From Elephas maximus indicus (Eukaryota; Chordata; Mammalia; Proboscidea; Elephantidae), in assembly GCF_024166365.1 (NCBI RefSeq), contig NC_064820.1, forward strand, positions 141,876,001 to 141,940,000: a stretch of DNA of 64,000 nt. The letters run 5' to 3'. This document shows positions 33,181 to 46,082 of the stretch, piece by piece; position 1 is the stretch's first letter, and each line of letters begins with the position of its first letter. The notes beneath the pieces were generated by a model that saw only the letters and a list, made by a program, of their open reading frames with translations, was not told the origin of the DNA and ran no database searches. Position numbers and translations under genes: made by a program.

Positions 33181-36100
33181 GTTGTTGTTAGGTGCTGTCA
33201 AGTAGGTTCCAACCCATAGCTGCCCATGTACAAAAAAATGAAACACTGCCAGGTCCTGAACCATACTGACATTCTTGCTCTGTTTGAACCCATTGTTGCA
33301 GCCACTGTGTCAATCTATCTTGTTAAGGGTCTTCCTCCTTTTCACTGACCTTCTCCAGGGACTGGTCCCTCCTGATAACATGTCCAAAATACTTGAGACA
33401 AATTCTCAAAACCCTTTCTTCCGAGGAGCACTCTGGCTGAACTTCTTCCAAGACAGAGTTATTCGTTTTTCTGGAAGGCCATAATATATGCAATATTCTT
33501 TGCCAACAATGTAATTCAAAGCATCACTTGTTCTTAGGCCTTCCTTATTCATTGTTCATCTTTTGCATGCATGTGAGGGAATTGAAAATACCATGTCTTG
33601 CATCAGGTACACCTTAGTCTTCAAAGTGTCTTCTTTGTTTTTCAATCCTTTAGAGATATTTTTCAGCAGATATGCCCAATGTAATATGTCTTTCAATTTC
33701 TTGACTGTTGCTTCCATGGGTGTTGACTATGGATCCAAGTAAAATGAAATCCTTGACAACATCAATCTTTTCTCCATTTATCATAATATTGCTTATTGGT
33801 CAGTAAGGGCTTTTGTTTTCCTCATGCTGAGGTGTAATCCATACTGAAGGCTGTAGTCATTGACATTCATTAGTAAATGCTTCAAGTCCTCTTTGCTTTC
33901 AGCAAACAAGGTCGTGTCATCTGCATATAGCAGGTTGTTAATAAGTCTTCCTCCAATCCTGATGTCACATTCTTCTACGTATATTCCAGATTCTCAATTA
34001 TTTTCTCAGCATACAGACTGAATAAATATGGTCAAGGAATACAACCATGACACACACCTTTTCTGATTTTAAACCATGTAGTATTCCCTTGTTTTGTTCA
34101 AAAAACTGTCTCTCAGTCTATGTACAGGTTGCATGTAAGCACGATTAAGTGTTCTACAATTCCCGTTCTTCTCAATGTTATCCATAATTTGTTATGACCC
34201 ACACAGTTTGATGCCTTTGCATAGTCAATAAAACACAGGTAAACATCTTTCTGGTATCGTCTGCTTCAGCCAAGACCCATCTGACATCAGCAATGATATC
34301 CCTTGCTCCACATCCTCTTGCGAACCTGGCTTGGCTTTCTGGCAGTTTCCTGTAGATGTACTGCTGCAACCGTTTTTGAATTATAGTCACCAAAATTTTA
34401 CTTGCATGTGATATTAATGACATTATCTGATAATTTCCGCAATCTGTTAGATCACCTTTCTTTGGAATGGGTACAAATATGGATCTCTTCCAGTTGGCCA
34501 GGTAGCCATCTTCCAAATTTCTTGGCATAGATGAGTGAGTGCTTCCAGCACTGTATCAGTTTGTTGAAATATCTCAAGGTATTCTGTCAACTCTTGGAGC
34601 CTTATTTTTCACCAATGTCTTCAGTGCAGCTTGGACTTCTCCCTTCAACACCATCAGTTCTTGATCATATGCTACCTCCTGAAATAGTTGAATGTCAACC
34701 AATTCTTTTTGGTGACTGTGTATTTCTTCCATCTTCTTTTACGGTTCCTATGTCGTTCAACATTTTGCAGATAGAATCTTTCAAAATTGCCACTCAAGGC
34801 TTTAATTTAGTTCTTCAGTTCTTTCAGCTTGAGAAAAGCTGGGTGCTCTTTCCTTTTCATTTTCTAACTCCAGATCTTTCCACATTTAATTATAATACTT
34901 TGTCGTCTTGAGCTGAAATCTTCTGTTCAGCTTTTACTTTATCATTTCTTCCATTTGTTTTAGCTACTCTGTGTTCAGAAGCAAGATTCAGAGTTTCTTC
35001 TGACATCCCTTTTTGGTCTTTTCTTTCTTCCCTGTCTTTTAAATGACCTTTTTCTTTCTTCATGTACGATGTCCTTGATTTCATCCTACAAATTATCTAG
35101 TTCTTGGTCATTAGCGTTCAGTGCATCAGATCTATTCTTGAGATGGTCTCCAAATTCAGATAACATATACTCAAGATCATACTTTGGCTTTTGTGAACTT
35201 GTTCTAATTTTCTTCAGCCTCACCTTGAACTTGCATATAAAGAATTGATGGTCTGCTCTGGAGTTGGTCCGTGGCCTTGTTCTGACTGAAGATATTAAGC
35301 TTTTTCATTGTCTCTTTCCACAGATGTAGTGGATTTGAATCCTGTGTATTCCGTCTGGTGAGGTCCACATGTATGGTTGCTGTTTATGTTGTTTAAAAAT
35401 CTGTTTGCAATGAAGAAGTCGTTAGTCTTGCAAAATGTTATCATGTGATTTCCAGTGTCGTTTTTATCACGAATGCCATATTTTCCAACTATTGATCCTT
35501 CTTCTTTGTTGCCAATTCACATTCCAATCACCAGTAATTACCAGTGCATCTTGTTTGCACGTTTTATCAGTTTCAGAATGTAGAAGTTGGTAAAAATCTT
35601 CAATTTCTTCATCTCTGCCATAGCGGTTTGTGCATAAATTTGAATAATAGTCATATTAACTGGTGTTCCTTGTAGGCATATGAATATTAGCCTATCACTG
35701 ACAAAATGGTGTTTCAGGATAGACCTTGAAAAGTTCTTTTTGATGATGAATATGATGTCTTTCCTCTTCTCTTTGTCATTCCTGGCATAGTACACCATAT
35801 GACCGTTCATTTCAAAATGGCCATTTCAGCTTCCTAATGCCTACGATATCAATGTTTATATGTTCCATTGCATTTTTGATGACGTCCAATTTTCCTGGAT
35901 TCACATATTCCACATTCCAATTGTTAATGGATGTTTGCAACTGTTTCTTCTCATTTTGAGTTGTGCCACATCAGCAAATGAAGGTCCCGAAAGCTTGATT
36001 CCATCCATGTCATTAAGGTTGACTCCATTTGGAGGCAACTCTTCCCCAGTCATCTTTTCAGTGCCTCCCAACCTGAAAGGCTTATCTTCTGGCACTATAC

Positions 36101-36310
36101 CAGACAGTGTTCTGCTTCTAGTCATAAAGTTTTCACCGGCCAGTTTTTTTCAATAGTAGGTCCTTTTTCCTAACCTGTCTTAGTCTGGAAGCTCTGCTGA
36201 AACCTGTCTACCATGGGTGACCCTGCTGGTATTTGAAATACTGGTAGCATAGTTTCCAGCATCACAGCAACACACAAGCCACTACAGTATGACAAACTGA
36301 CAGACACATG
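33181..36310 (-). mobile_element. RTE-type LINE, near full length (antisense)
   Basis: About 3.1 kb. The 3' tail is at 33,181 and the 5' end ACTGACAGACACATG is at 36,310 (complement), matching the 5' end of the copy at 43.6-46.8 kb. Antisense relics, 5' to 3': N-terminal segment (35,901-36,125, with GPSFADVAQLKMRRNS), endonuclease piece (35,538-35,810, with FIIKKNFSRSILKHHFVSDR), linker (34,890-35,084), and RT fingers (34,178-34,528, with RSIFVPIPKKGDLTDCGNYQ and GCGARDIIADVRW). The catalytic box is not in an open frame. It is pseudogenised throughout. Confidence 0.92.
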
Positions 36311-39300
36311 GTGGATCTAGGAATAGGACTGAGAAAGGAGACTTTATTCACTACTAGTGTAGCAAGAGATCACAGGATCTTTATTCAATTATCCATGTTA
36401 CACATCTGTTTCATCAGCCTGCTTAAAACCCAGCACTATCTGTCATTCTATGATATCTCCCATCAGAGAGCTGTAAGGAGTTATTGGGCCAGGAGACAGA
36501 TCTAGCAGAGACAGAAAATTTGTGATGAATAAGTAGGGTTTGTGCCCCTGTTCTTGGAAAAAAGTATTGAGAAGATATGCCCACTTGTCCTGGGCCTTTT
36601 CCCCAGTTGGAGTAGCAAGGTAGTGCCCCTACCTAACAGTTCAAAATTTATTATTAAACATCTGATCACTTCTGACAAATGGAATGTGTCTTCTTGTTGT
36701 GAACATGTACTTAGTGGAAAGTATTTGTTTTATGGAAATTAAAAGCATAAACATTGATCCCTGAGACTGAATGTGTTTCCTCACCACAGCCAAGCTCATG
36801 TGCATATCTATGATAAAGTGCAGAATAAATTCATTATCAAAATGCTAATTTCCAGAGTCTCAATCATCCTTTAAACACAATGATATTTTTGAGAAAGGGC
36901 TTACAATGAATAGAATTATCATGTAGGTAAATTCACTCTCCCACATACACAATATTTTTAACCAAGATAAGAATTGATGCTTTCATAATAAATTTGAATT
37001 TTAAAATGAACTGGTAATGCCTTATAAGTACATTTTTAGGAAATTTTAAAGAATTACATATAAGATAAATAATGTTATTTATAAAATTAAACATTTGAGG
37101 ATATAAAATAACTTAAAACACATGCATTTTATTGATTTATGGTTTAAGTAGGAAGACTAGCTATTGATTATATTTCCCTTAAACACTAAAGGGTTTTAAA
37201 GGTAAGAAGAAAATGCTTCAAAATATAATTTGGATTTTGGTAAACACAGAGCTTTTAAAGAATGTGCTTGAAGATTAATGAATCCTGGAATTTTCTCCAC
37301 TGCTAAGAAGAAAGAGTTGAGTCAATGCTTAGAGCAAGCAATCCCTTCAAAGAGCAGTATGCAGATAAATGTTAGAGTCTTAGAAATAATGATGTTAAAT
37401 TACAAAATGATACCATGACCTTATAATCCATCATCATAGCTTTCCCCCTTTAAGACAAGAGAATGCACTTGAGTGTGCCAAACAGGGAGGTAAGAGACAA
37501 GGTAACATGCTGTCATCCATCTGCAGAGATTTATGCTGGCAGAAGGAAATGGAACTTGGGACAGCCAGTCTGAAGACAGACATGCATCACTGACCGAGAC
37601 TCGATGGATAAATGATCAGAGGAATTGAAAGCTGAGATGTTATTGACAGAGGTATCACTAAATGTATAAAACAATTCTCACACTCTTTTTAACAACTTGG
37701 ATTTGTTGATTATGCACTGCTTAAGCCAAAGTGCTCTATCACATTAAAGATTTGTTCTATAGGGCTGAAATACTTTTGTGGAAGGAGGACCTTTACATAT
37801 TTATGTACAAAATTTTGATGGCTGTATAATTATTCACGGCTTATGAGATTACATTTTTCAAGTAGTCCAGAAAGTTGACCTTTTGTCGCTCATTTTCGCT
37901 TGAAAATAACTTATATAAACCCCATATCTTTAGCTAATTGTAATGTTGGTCCAGTGCAGTAATAAAATGGTTATATATTGAGTATCTGGGATGGACCGCT
38001 CTGCACTGCTATATTATAACTGTTTATAACTTTGTAATGCCTTCATAAATATGATTCATTACACTAATAAACATGCAAGACAACTGCAGCATCTTGCGGT
38101 TTCTCTGCCCAAGTGTTATTGAGTTGCTTTGGCCTTGATATTCAGGGATGACTTTTCCTCCACCTTGAAGAGAACCATAGAAAGTCTATGATTTGGTTTC
38201 AGAGATTTATTTTAAATTATGTTTTCTAATACTACAGAATCCCATCAAAATTAGGTTATAACAGGTTGAGATAGAGTTGCTTTTAATTAAAGAAAAATAT
38301 TCCCTATGGGAGAATACAAACAGTATCAAAGGATGAGAAAAAAGAACCTCTAAGTAAAAGTTAAAAAAAAAAAAATGTTTTTAAATCAGACTATAGGTGA
38401 GAACTCTGATAGTGAATTACTTGCTTTTCAATAAAGGGAAGTTTGTGTGTATGTGTGGTGAGGGTGGGAAGGGGGGTGATAACATTTTTACTCTATTTCT
38501 AGCAAAGGTAAAACTAAAAGAAAAGAAGTAAAATTTTAGGGTAGTTTCTAGGTAGGCAAGAGTAGCACGGCATAATTTCTGCTTTCAGTATTTATGATAA
38601 CTCATACTATTAGAGGCACTATATGAAGAGACGGTCTACAAATATTCTGCAGAGATCTTGAAAAATGGACTAGAGTTCCATTAGTGAAGAATTATCCAAC
38701 AATTTTTTTTTTTTAATGTATAGAATAACTGAATTGTCTCTGTCACCAGCAGTTGATTTTTTTTGTCCTCCCTGGATTTCCTCAATCCGATTCTGCTACA
38801 GGCATTGATGTGTCTAGTTAGTGCCTACCAGTTCCCAGGTTATAAATGCTATTAACTTTCTACGCCCAATCTTAGCCCCAGGCTGACATGTGACTACTGA
38901 GCGAAGGCCTTATCTGAGCCCCATTTGTCAAGTCCATATGATGGTGTGGAGTGAGGTTGCACTGGTTTCCTTAATTCACCTGGAGACTAGTCTCCTGGAC
39001 TGAGGCTTTGGTATTCTAGTTTGTTTTTATCTTCCTCCTAATTCAGGGTTTGTACTGTACTCACACGTGTACTTGCCAGATGCAGTCCTCCCTAACCAAA
39101 TGCACTACCATAAACACAGCAGTAGCTTGACTTTTTGAAATCTGAAATAACAACGATCAAACTTGTATGGTATATTTGCTCTGAGAACTAAATGAGTTTT
39201 ACATGGTGAGGTGCATAAAACTGGAATAGCGGATGCTCAATCATTGGCTATGGCCTTTTTAGGCTTTCAAGCATAATCACTGCCATAACCTCTAATAACT

Positions 39301-40089
39301 TATCGTTTCTACTACAACAGACCCCGCTTACACTTACACTTTAACAACTGTTAGAGTAGGCCACAGCCCTCTAAACTTGGGTATTTGGTCATTCAGTTTT
39401 CAGTCTACAGTTTGGTTAGTCCCTCCAATTCTATCTCTAGCTGTTCTGAGGCCAGAGTTCTTAGGGCTCAGCACGAAATGCACTTGAATCAAGCTGAGCT
39501 ATGGCGAGACTACTCTACAATAAAAAGAACATGTATGAAGTTCTGAATTCAATTATGATGTGAAAGCATATGCAAGACCTGCTTTACAAGCAATGCCCAA
39601 AGGAAGTTCTCCAGGCTGAAGAAGAATAACAGCAATTGCACTGTGAAATTTAACTATATGTAGCTGTAAATATATTACAAATATAACAAAGAGGATAGGG
39701 TGCTAAATGGAATTAGAAACTTTTAAGGTTTTTATATTGTACATGAAATAGCATTATATTACTTTAAGATAGAATGTGATCATTTTAGCACGCATATTCC
39801 AGTCTCTATAAAAATCACAAAAAATGAATAAATAAAAAAGAGGTATAGGTAAAACCTAACAAAAGCGATAAAATAGAATGTTAAAAATATGATTAATTCA
39901 AAAGAAGGGATAAAATGAGAGTCAAAGGAACAAAGAAACGGAACAGATAAAAATATGCACAGTTGCCAAAACATTGCACATAAATCCACATAAGCCCTTC
40001 CTCCACAAAAGTATTTAAGCTCTATAGAGCAAATCTTTAATGTGATGAAACATTTTGGCTTAAGTGGTGCATAATGGACAAATCCAAGT
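36311..40089. other. longest repeat-poor stretch; no gene seen
   Basis: 3.8 kb without a recognisable SINE, RTE or young L1. A/T-rich, with a GTGTGTATGTGTGGTGAGGG patch near 38,440 and T/A runs at 38,368 and 38,702. A possible very old MIR relic lies near 39,180-39,250. There is no ORF longer than about 70 codons and no splice-bounded exon I can support. Confidence 0.5.
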
Positions 40090-40544
40090 TAAATTTATAT
40101 TTGAAAAAGGACTTCAATATAGAATATATAGTGATATTTAACAACTCAATAACAGGAAAAGAAAAAAATAGCCAAAAGTTTGGACAGACATTTTAAAAAA
40201 GCAGATATACGAATGCCATTTACCACGAAATCTTGCTCAACATCATTTGTCAATGAGATATCATTCAATATTGACATGTGGGAGAGGGTACGAAGCAGCT
40301 GGAACTCCCACACTTTACTCTCACTTCGAAGAACTATTTTGAATTTTTTAAGGTTAAATTTACGCAACAATTACATTCTTAGGTATTTATCCAAGAAAAA
40401 TGAAAACACGTGTCTACAAAAAGACTCACACAGAAAGTTCATGGCAGCCTTATTGAAATGGAAAATCAGATAACAGAAACAACACAGATATACGTCAAAA
40501 GGAGAAGGAACAAACAACTTAGGTATAGCCACACATTCAATACA
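40090..40544 (+). mobile_element. old mammalian L1 3' end, part 1
   Basis: Decayed end of ORF2 of an older L1 class: relics of the ACATTTCTCCAAAGAAGATA-type, GGAACTCCCACACTTTACTC and TTATCCAAGAAAAATGAAAA segments. Continues at 42,095 after the RTE. Confidence 0.7.
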
Positions 40545-40553
40545 ATAGAATAT

Positions 40554-42088
40554 GTTGTTGTTGTTAGGTGTCCTCAGGTTGGTTCCGACTGTTAGTGACC
40601 CTACGTGCAAAAGAATGAAAAACTGCCAGGTCCTGCGCCATTCTCACAATCTTTGTAGTGCCTGAGCCCATCGTTGTAACCACTGTGTCAGTTCATTTTG
40701 TTGAGTCTTCCTCTTTTTCACTGACCCTCCAGTTTACCAAGCATTATGTCCTTCTCCAGAGACTGATCCTTACTGATAATATGTTCAAAGCACGGGAGAT
40801 GTAGTCTCACCATCCTCACTTCTAAGGAGCATACAGGCTGCACTTCTTCCAAGACAGGTTTGTTTGTTCTCCTGGAAGTCCACAGTATATTCAATACTCT
40901 TCACAAACACCATAATTCAAAGGCATCAATTTTTCTTCAGTCTTCCTTATTCATTGTCCAACTTTCACATGCATATGAGGTGATTGAAAACACCATGGCT
41001 TTGTTCAGGTACTCTTGGTTCTCAAAGTGACATCTTTGCTTTTTAACACTTCAGAGAGGTTTTTTGCAGCAGATTTGCCCAATACAATGCATCATTTGAT
41101 TTCTTGACTTCTGCTTCCTTGGGTGTTGATTGTGGATCTAAGTAAGATGAAATCCTTGACAACATCAATCTTTTCTCTGTTTATCATGATGTTGCTTACT
41201 GGTCAAGTTGTGAGGATTTTTGTTTTCTGTATGTTGAGGTGTAATCCATACTGAAGACTGTGGTCTTTGATCTTCATCAGTAAGTGCTTCAAGTTCTCTT
41301 CACTTTCAGCAAGCAAGATTGTATCATCAGCACATTGCAGTTTGTTAATGAGTCTTTCTCCAATCCTGATGTCATGTTCATCTTCATACAGTCCAGTTTC
41401 TCGGATTATTTGCTCAGCATACGGATTTAATAGATATAGTGAAAGGGTACAACCCTGAACTTTCCTGATTTTAAACCATGCAGTATGCCCTTGCTCTGTT
41501 CAAATGACTGCCTCTTTATCTACGTACAGGCTCCTTATGAGCACAATTAAGTGTTCTGGAATTCCCATTCTTCGCAGTGTTATTCATAGTTTGTTATGAT
41601 CCACAGAGTCGAATACCTTTACGTAATCAATAAAACACAGGTAAACATCCTTCTGGTATTCTCTGCTTCAGCCAAGATTCATCTGACTTCAGCAATGATG
41701 TCCCTTCTCCACATCCTCTTCTGAATCTGGCTTGAATTTCTGGCAATTCTTTGTCAATGTACTGCTGCAACCATTTTAACTTATTTCAGAAAAATTTTAC
41801 TTGCATGTGATATTGATGATATTCTATGATAATTTACATATTCTCTTAGGCCACCTTTCTTGGGAATGGACACAAATATGGATCTCTTCTAGTTGGTTGG
41901 CCAGGTAACAGTGTTTCAAATTTCTTGGTATAGACATGTGAGTGGTTCCAGTGTTGCATCCATTTCTTGAAACATTTCCATTGGTATTCCATCATTTCCT
42001 GGAGCCTTGTTTTTGGTCAACGCCTTCAGTGTTCCTTGAACTTCTTTCAACAGTACCATCGATTCTTGATCATATGCTACCTCCTGAA
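40554..42088 (-). mobile_element. RTE-type LINE, 5'-truncated (antisense), imperfect target duplication
   Basis: RTE 3' tail at 40,554 to the RT-fingers linker region at ~42,088. It is flanked by ATAGAATAT (40,545-40,553) and ATGGAATAT (42,089-42,097), a 9-bp repeat with one mismatch. The ORF is destroyed by indels, although the DNA is clearly alignable to 43,640-45,150. Confidence 0.9.
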
Positions 42089-42482
42089 ATGGAATATACT
42101 ATTTATTCAGTAATAAAATAGACTATATTATTAAGTAATAAAAGAGAATGAACTACTGATACATTACAAAAATCTGAAAAATATTCTAATGTGTGAAGGA
42201 AGCTAGGCACACAAAAAAAGTGCACGATATTATTCCACTTATCTGAAGTACAAGAAAAGGAAAACTTAATCTATAATAATAGAAATCATAAAGTGATCAC
42301 TTTGTGGATCAAGGAGGACTTGATTAGAAAGTGACAAAAGAAAACTTTTTGAAGAGTTAGAATTGTCTTTACTCTTTGTGTGTGGGAAGTGATAGGTAAA
42401 CAATACAATTTTGAAAAGTCATATAATTGAACACTAGAGACATGAGTATTTAATGTAAATTGATTAATCCTCAACTGAAAAT
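42089..42482 (+). mobile_element. old mammalian L1 3' end, part 2 (3' UTR)
   Basis: Resumes the older L1 with ACTATTTATTCAGTAATAAA, then the UTR with ATTGAACACTAGAGACATGA. The end is cut by a SINE. Confidence 0.65.
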
Positions 42483-42485
42483 GTA

Positions 42486-42698
42486 AGGATCCCTGGTGGC
42501 ACAGTGTTAAGCACTCAGCTGCTAACCAAGGTGTCAGTGGTTCAAACTCAGCAGTCATTCCACAGGAGAAAGATGTGGTAGTCCGCTTCAGTAGAGATTT
42601 ACGGCCTTGGAAACTTCATAGGCAGTTCTACTCTGACCTATACGGTTGCTATGAGTCAAAATAAACTCAGTGGCAACGGATTTTTGTTTGTTTATTTG
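42486..42698 (+). mobile_element. AfroSINE long form, flanked by inverted repeats
   Basis: Head GGATCCCTGGTGGCACAGTG. The long-form insert follows (GGAGAAAGATGTGGTAGTCC, GATTTACGGCCTTGG), then the common tail. Immediately outside lie CTCAACTGAAAA (42,470-42,481) and TTTTCAGTTGAG (42,699-42,710), a perfect 12-bp inverted, not direct, repeat. Confidence 0.88.
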
Positions 42699-42710
42699 TT
42701 TTCAGTTGAG

Positions 42711-43108
42711 AAAAAATTAAAACAAGTATGTTAAGAACGTATCTTTCTAATCACAATTTCATTTTTTAAACTAAAATCTAACACTATACTCAGCAAGAAA
42801 AATTTAGGAGTACTCGCAAAATCAAAAACAAGACAAGATACATAATTACTTTCACAATTTTTGTGAATGTTATAGAGGAAGTGTCTGTAAAATAATAAGA
42901 AACAGAAATTAGAAGCTGAAATTATAATTATTTATTGACAATATGATTGTTTATTTTAAAACTTTACAGCATCAACTAAAATTCTGTTAGAACTAATAAA
43001 CATTCAAAATAGCAGCCACACTAAAATTAGTAATATAGATAGCTTTCTTAAAAATATACTAGCAATAAACAGAAAATATAATGGAAAAATTCCATTTACA
43101 ATAGAATG
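42711..43108. other. no gene seen
   Basis: A/T-rich DNA, possibly further decayed L1. No supported feature. Confidence 0.45.
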
Positions 43109-43118
43109 AGAAATAACT

Positions 43119-43284
43119 CACCACCACACCACCTACTGCTGTTGAGTCAATTTCAACTCATAGCGACCTTATAGGACAGAGTAGAACTGCTACATAGGGT
43201 TTCCCAGGAGGGGCCAGTGGATTCGAATTGCTGACCTTTTGATTAGTAGCCTGAGCTCTTAACTGCTTTGCCACCAGGGCTCCA
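43119..43284 (-). mobile_element. AfroSINE (short form), 10-bp target duplication
   Basis: Antisense SINE between copies of AGAAATAACT (43,109-43,118 and 43,285-43,294). Head complement GCCACCAGGGCTCC at the right end. Confidence 0.94.
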
Positions 43285-43454
43285 AGAAATAACTAGGAGA
43301 AGTTGATAAAAATATTAAAAACCTATGTGAATAAAAATGCATCCCTATACCAGATGACATAAAGCAAGATTCAAATATCTATATAGATGTACTTTGTTTC
43401 TATTTGGATAATTCAATATTGTAAAGCTATCAAGTATTAAGTAAATTAATAGTA

Positions 43455-43611
43455 TAAAAAAAATTCCCATTGAATGAATTCTGACTCATAGTGACCCTAT
43501 AGAACAGAGTAAAACTGCCCCATATGGTTTGCAAGGAGCATCTGGTGGATTCAAACAGACGATCTTTTGGTTAGCAGCCATATCTCTTAACCACTGCGCC
43601 ATCAGGACTCC
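43455..43611 (-). mobile_element. AfroSINE (short form), beside RTE 3' end
   Basis: Antisense SINE with an A8 tail at 43,456-43,463. Short flanking repeat TTAATAGT at 43,446-43,453 and 43,615-43,622. The right flank directly abuts the RTE 3' tail. Confidence 0.9.
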
Positions 43612-43966
43612 AAGTTAATAGTTTGTTGTTGTTAGGTGCTGTTGAGTCGATTCTGACTCGTAGAGACCCTATGCACAACAGAACGAAACACTGCCCAGTC
43701 CTGAGCAATCCTTACAATCCTTGTTATGTTTGAGCTCATTGTTGCAGCCACTGTGTCAGTCCATCTCGTTGAGGGTCTTCCTCTTTTCCGTTCTTTACCC
43801 TGCCAAGGAAGACGTCCTTCTCCAGGGACTGATCCCTCCTGACAGCATGTCGAAAATATGTAAGATGCAGTCTCTCCATCCTTGCTTCTAAGGAGCATTC
43901 TGGTTGTACTTCTTCTAAGACAGATTTGTTCGTTCTTTTGGCAGTCCATGGTATATTCAATATTCT

Positions 43967-45070
43967 TCACCAACACCACAATTCAAAGGCATAAATTCTT
44001 CTTCTGTCTTCCTTATTCATTGTCCAGCTTTCATATGCATATGATGTGACTGAAAATACCATGGCTTGGGTCAGGCGCACCTTAGTCTTCAAGGTGACAT
44101 CTTTGCTCTTCAGCACCTTAAAGAGGTCCTTTGCAGCAGATTTACCCAATGTAATGCGTCTTTTGATTTCTTGACTGCTGCTTCCATGGCTGTTGATTGT
44201 GGATCCAAGTAAAATGAAATCCTTGACAACTTCAATCTTTTCTCCATTTATCATGATGTTGCTCATTGGTCCAGTTGTCAGGATTTTTGTTTTCTTTACG
44301 TTGAGGTATAATCCATACTGAAGGCTGTGGTCTTTGATCTTCTTTAGTAGGTGCTTCAAGTCCTCTTCACTTGCAGCAAGCAAGGTTGTGTCATCTGCAT
44401 AACAGAGGTTGTTAACGAGCCTTCCTCCAATCCTGATGCCCCATTCTTCTTCATATAGTCCAGCTTCTCGGATTATTTGCTCAGCATACAGGTTAAATAG
44501 GTATGGTGAAAGAATACAACCCTGACGCACACCTTTCTTGACTTTAAACCAATCGGTATCCCCTTGTTCTGTCCAAACAACTGCCTCTTGATCTATGTAA
44601 ATGTTCCTCAAGAGCACAATTAAGTGTTCTGGAATTCCCATTCTTCGCAGTGTTATCCATAGTTTGTTATGATCCACACAGTCGAATGCCTTTGCATAGT
44701 CAATAAAACACAGGTAAACATCCTTCTGGTATTCTCTGATTTCAAACAGGATACATCTGACATCAGCAATGATATCCCTGGCTCCACGTCCTCTTCTGAA
44801 ACCAGCCTGAATTTCTGGCAGTTCCCTGTGGATATACTGCTGCAGCCGTTTTTGAATGATCTTCAGCAAAGTTTTGCTTGCATGTGATATTAATGACGTT
44901 GTTCTATAATTTCTACAATCGGTTGGATCACGTTTCCTGGGAATAGGCATAAATATAGATCTCTTCCAGTCAGTGGGCCAGGAAGCTGTCTTCCATATTT
45001 CTTGGCATATGAGTGAGCACCTCCAGCACTTCATCTGTTTGTTGAAACATCTCAACTGATATTCCATCAA
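43967..45070 (-). pseudogene. RTE reverse transcriptase domain remnant, 367 codons
   Basis: Longest open frame in the window. RTE reverse transcriptase copies element RNA at a nicked target. Visible in order: fingers RSIFMPIPRKRDPTDCRNYR (~37-56), motif A YLCFIDYAKAFDCVDHNKLW (~119-138; D124 is the expected metal-binding Asp), motif B KKGVRQGCILSPYLFNLYAE (~178-197), catalytic CYADDTTLL (~223-231, D226/D227), and then the thumb region HSLQYGLYLNVKKTKI. The active-site residues are intact. The frame lacks the endonuclease (upstream in other frames) and the C-terminal end (43,632-43,979, other frame). A retroelement relic, not a host gene. Confidence 0.92.
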
Positions 45071-45374
45071 TTCCTGGAGCCTTGTTTTTTGCCAATGCCT
45101 TCAGAGCAGCTTGGGCTTTTTCCTTCAGTGCCATCAGTTCCTGATCACATGCCACCTCTGGAAATGGCTGAACATCGACTAATACTTTTTGATATAATGA
45201 CTCTGTGTATTCCTTCCATCTTCTTTTGATGCTTCCTGCATCATTTAATATTTTCCCCACAGAATCCTTCACTATTGCAACTCGAGGCTTGAAGTTTTTC
45301 TTCAGCTCTTTCAGCTTAAGAAATGTTGAGCATGTTCTTCCCTTTTGGTTTTCCATCTCCAGCTCTTTGCACAT
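44970..45374 (-). pseudogene. RTE linker between endonuclease and RT, remnant
   Basis: 134-codon antisense frame ahead of the RT: KDSVGKILNDAGSIKRRWKE, YTESLYQKVL and LAKNKAPGIDGISVEMFQQT. The KAPGIDGI-type motif is RT motif 1 of non-LTR elements. It overlaps the RT frame by about 100 bp in a different phase, so a frameshift separates them. Confidence 0.88.
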
Positions 45375-46082
45375 GTCATTATAATACTTTATCTTTTCGA
45401 GCCACCCTTTGAAATATTCTGTTCCGTTCTTTTACTGCGTCAATTCTTCCTTTTGCTTTAGCTGCTCGATGCTCAAGAGCAAGTTTCAGAGTCTCCTCTG
45501 ACATCCATCTTGGTCTCTTTATTCCTTCTTGTCTTTTCAATGATCTCTTGCTTTCTTCATGGATGATGCCCTTGATGTCATTCCACAACTCGTCTGGTCT
45601 TTGGTCACTAGTGTTCAATGCATCAAATCTATTCTTCAGATGGTCTCTAAGTTCAGGTGAGATGTACTCAAGGTCATATTTTGGCTCTTGTACACTTGCT
45701 CTGATTTTCTTCAGTTTCAGCTTGAACTTGCATATGAGCAGCTGATGGTCTATTCAACAGTCAGCCCCTGGCCTTGTTCTGACTGATGATATTGAGCTTT
45801 TCCATTGTCTCTTTCCACAGATGTATTCAATCTGATTTCTGTGTTTTCCATCTGGCTAGGTCCATGTGCATAGTCGCCGTTTATGTTGGTGAAAGAAGGT
45901 ATTTGCAATGAAGTCATTGGTCTTGCAAAATTCTATCCTGCGATCTCAGCATTGTTTCTATCATCAAGGCCATATTTTCCAACCACTGATCTCTCTTCTT
46001 TGTTTCCAACTTTTACATTCCAATCGCCAGTAATTATCAATGCATCTTGACTGCATGTTTGGTCAATTTCAGACTGCAGCAA

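Noticed and set aside
43967-45070. 367-codon RT frame as a domesticated host gene
   Set aside because: Flanking frames needed for the full RTE protein are broken, and it lies in an element with ordinary RTE ends; nothing indicates selection for the frame.
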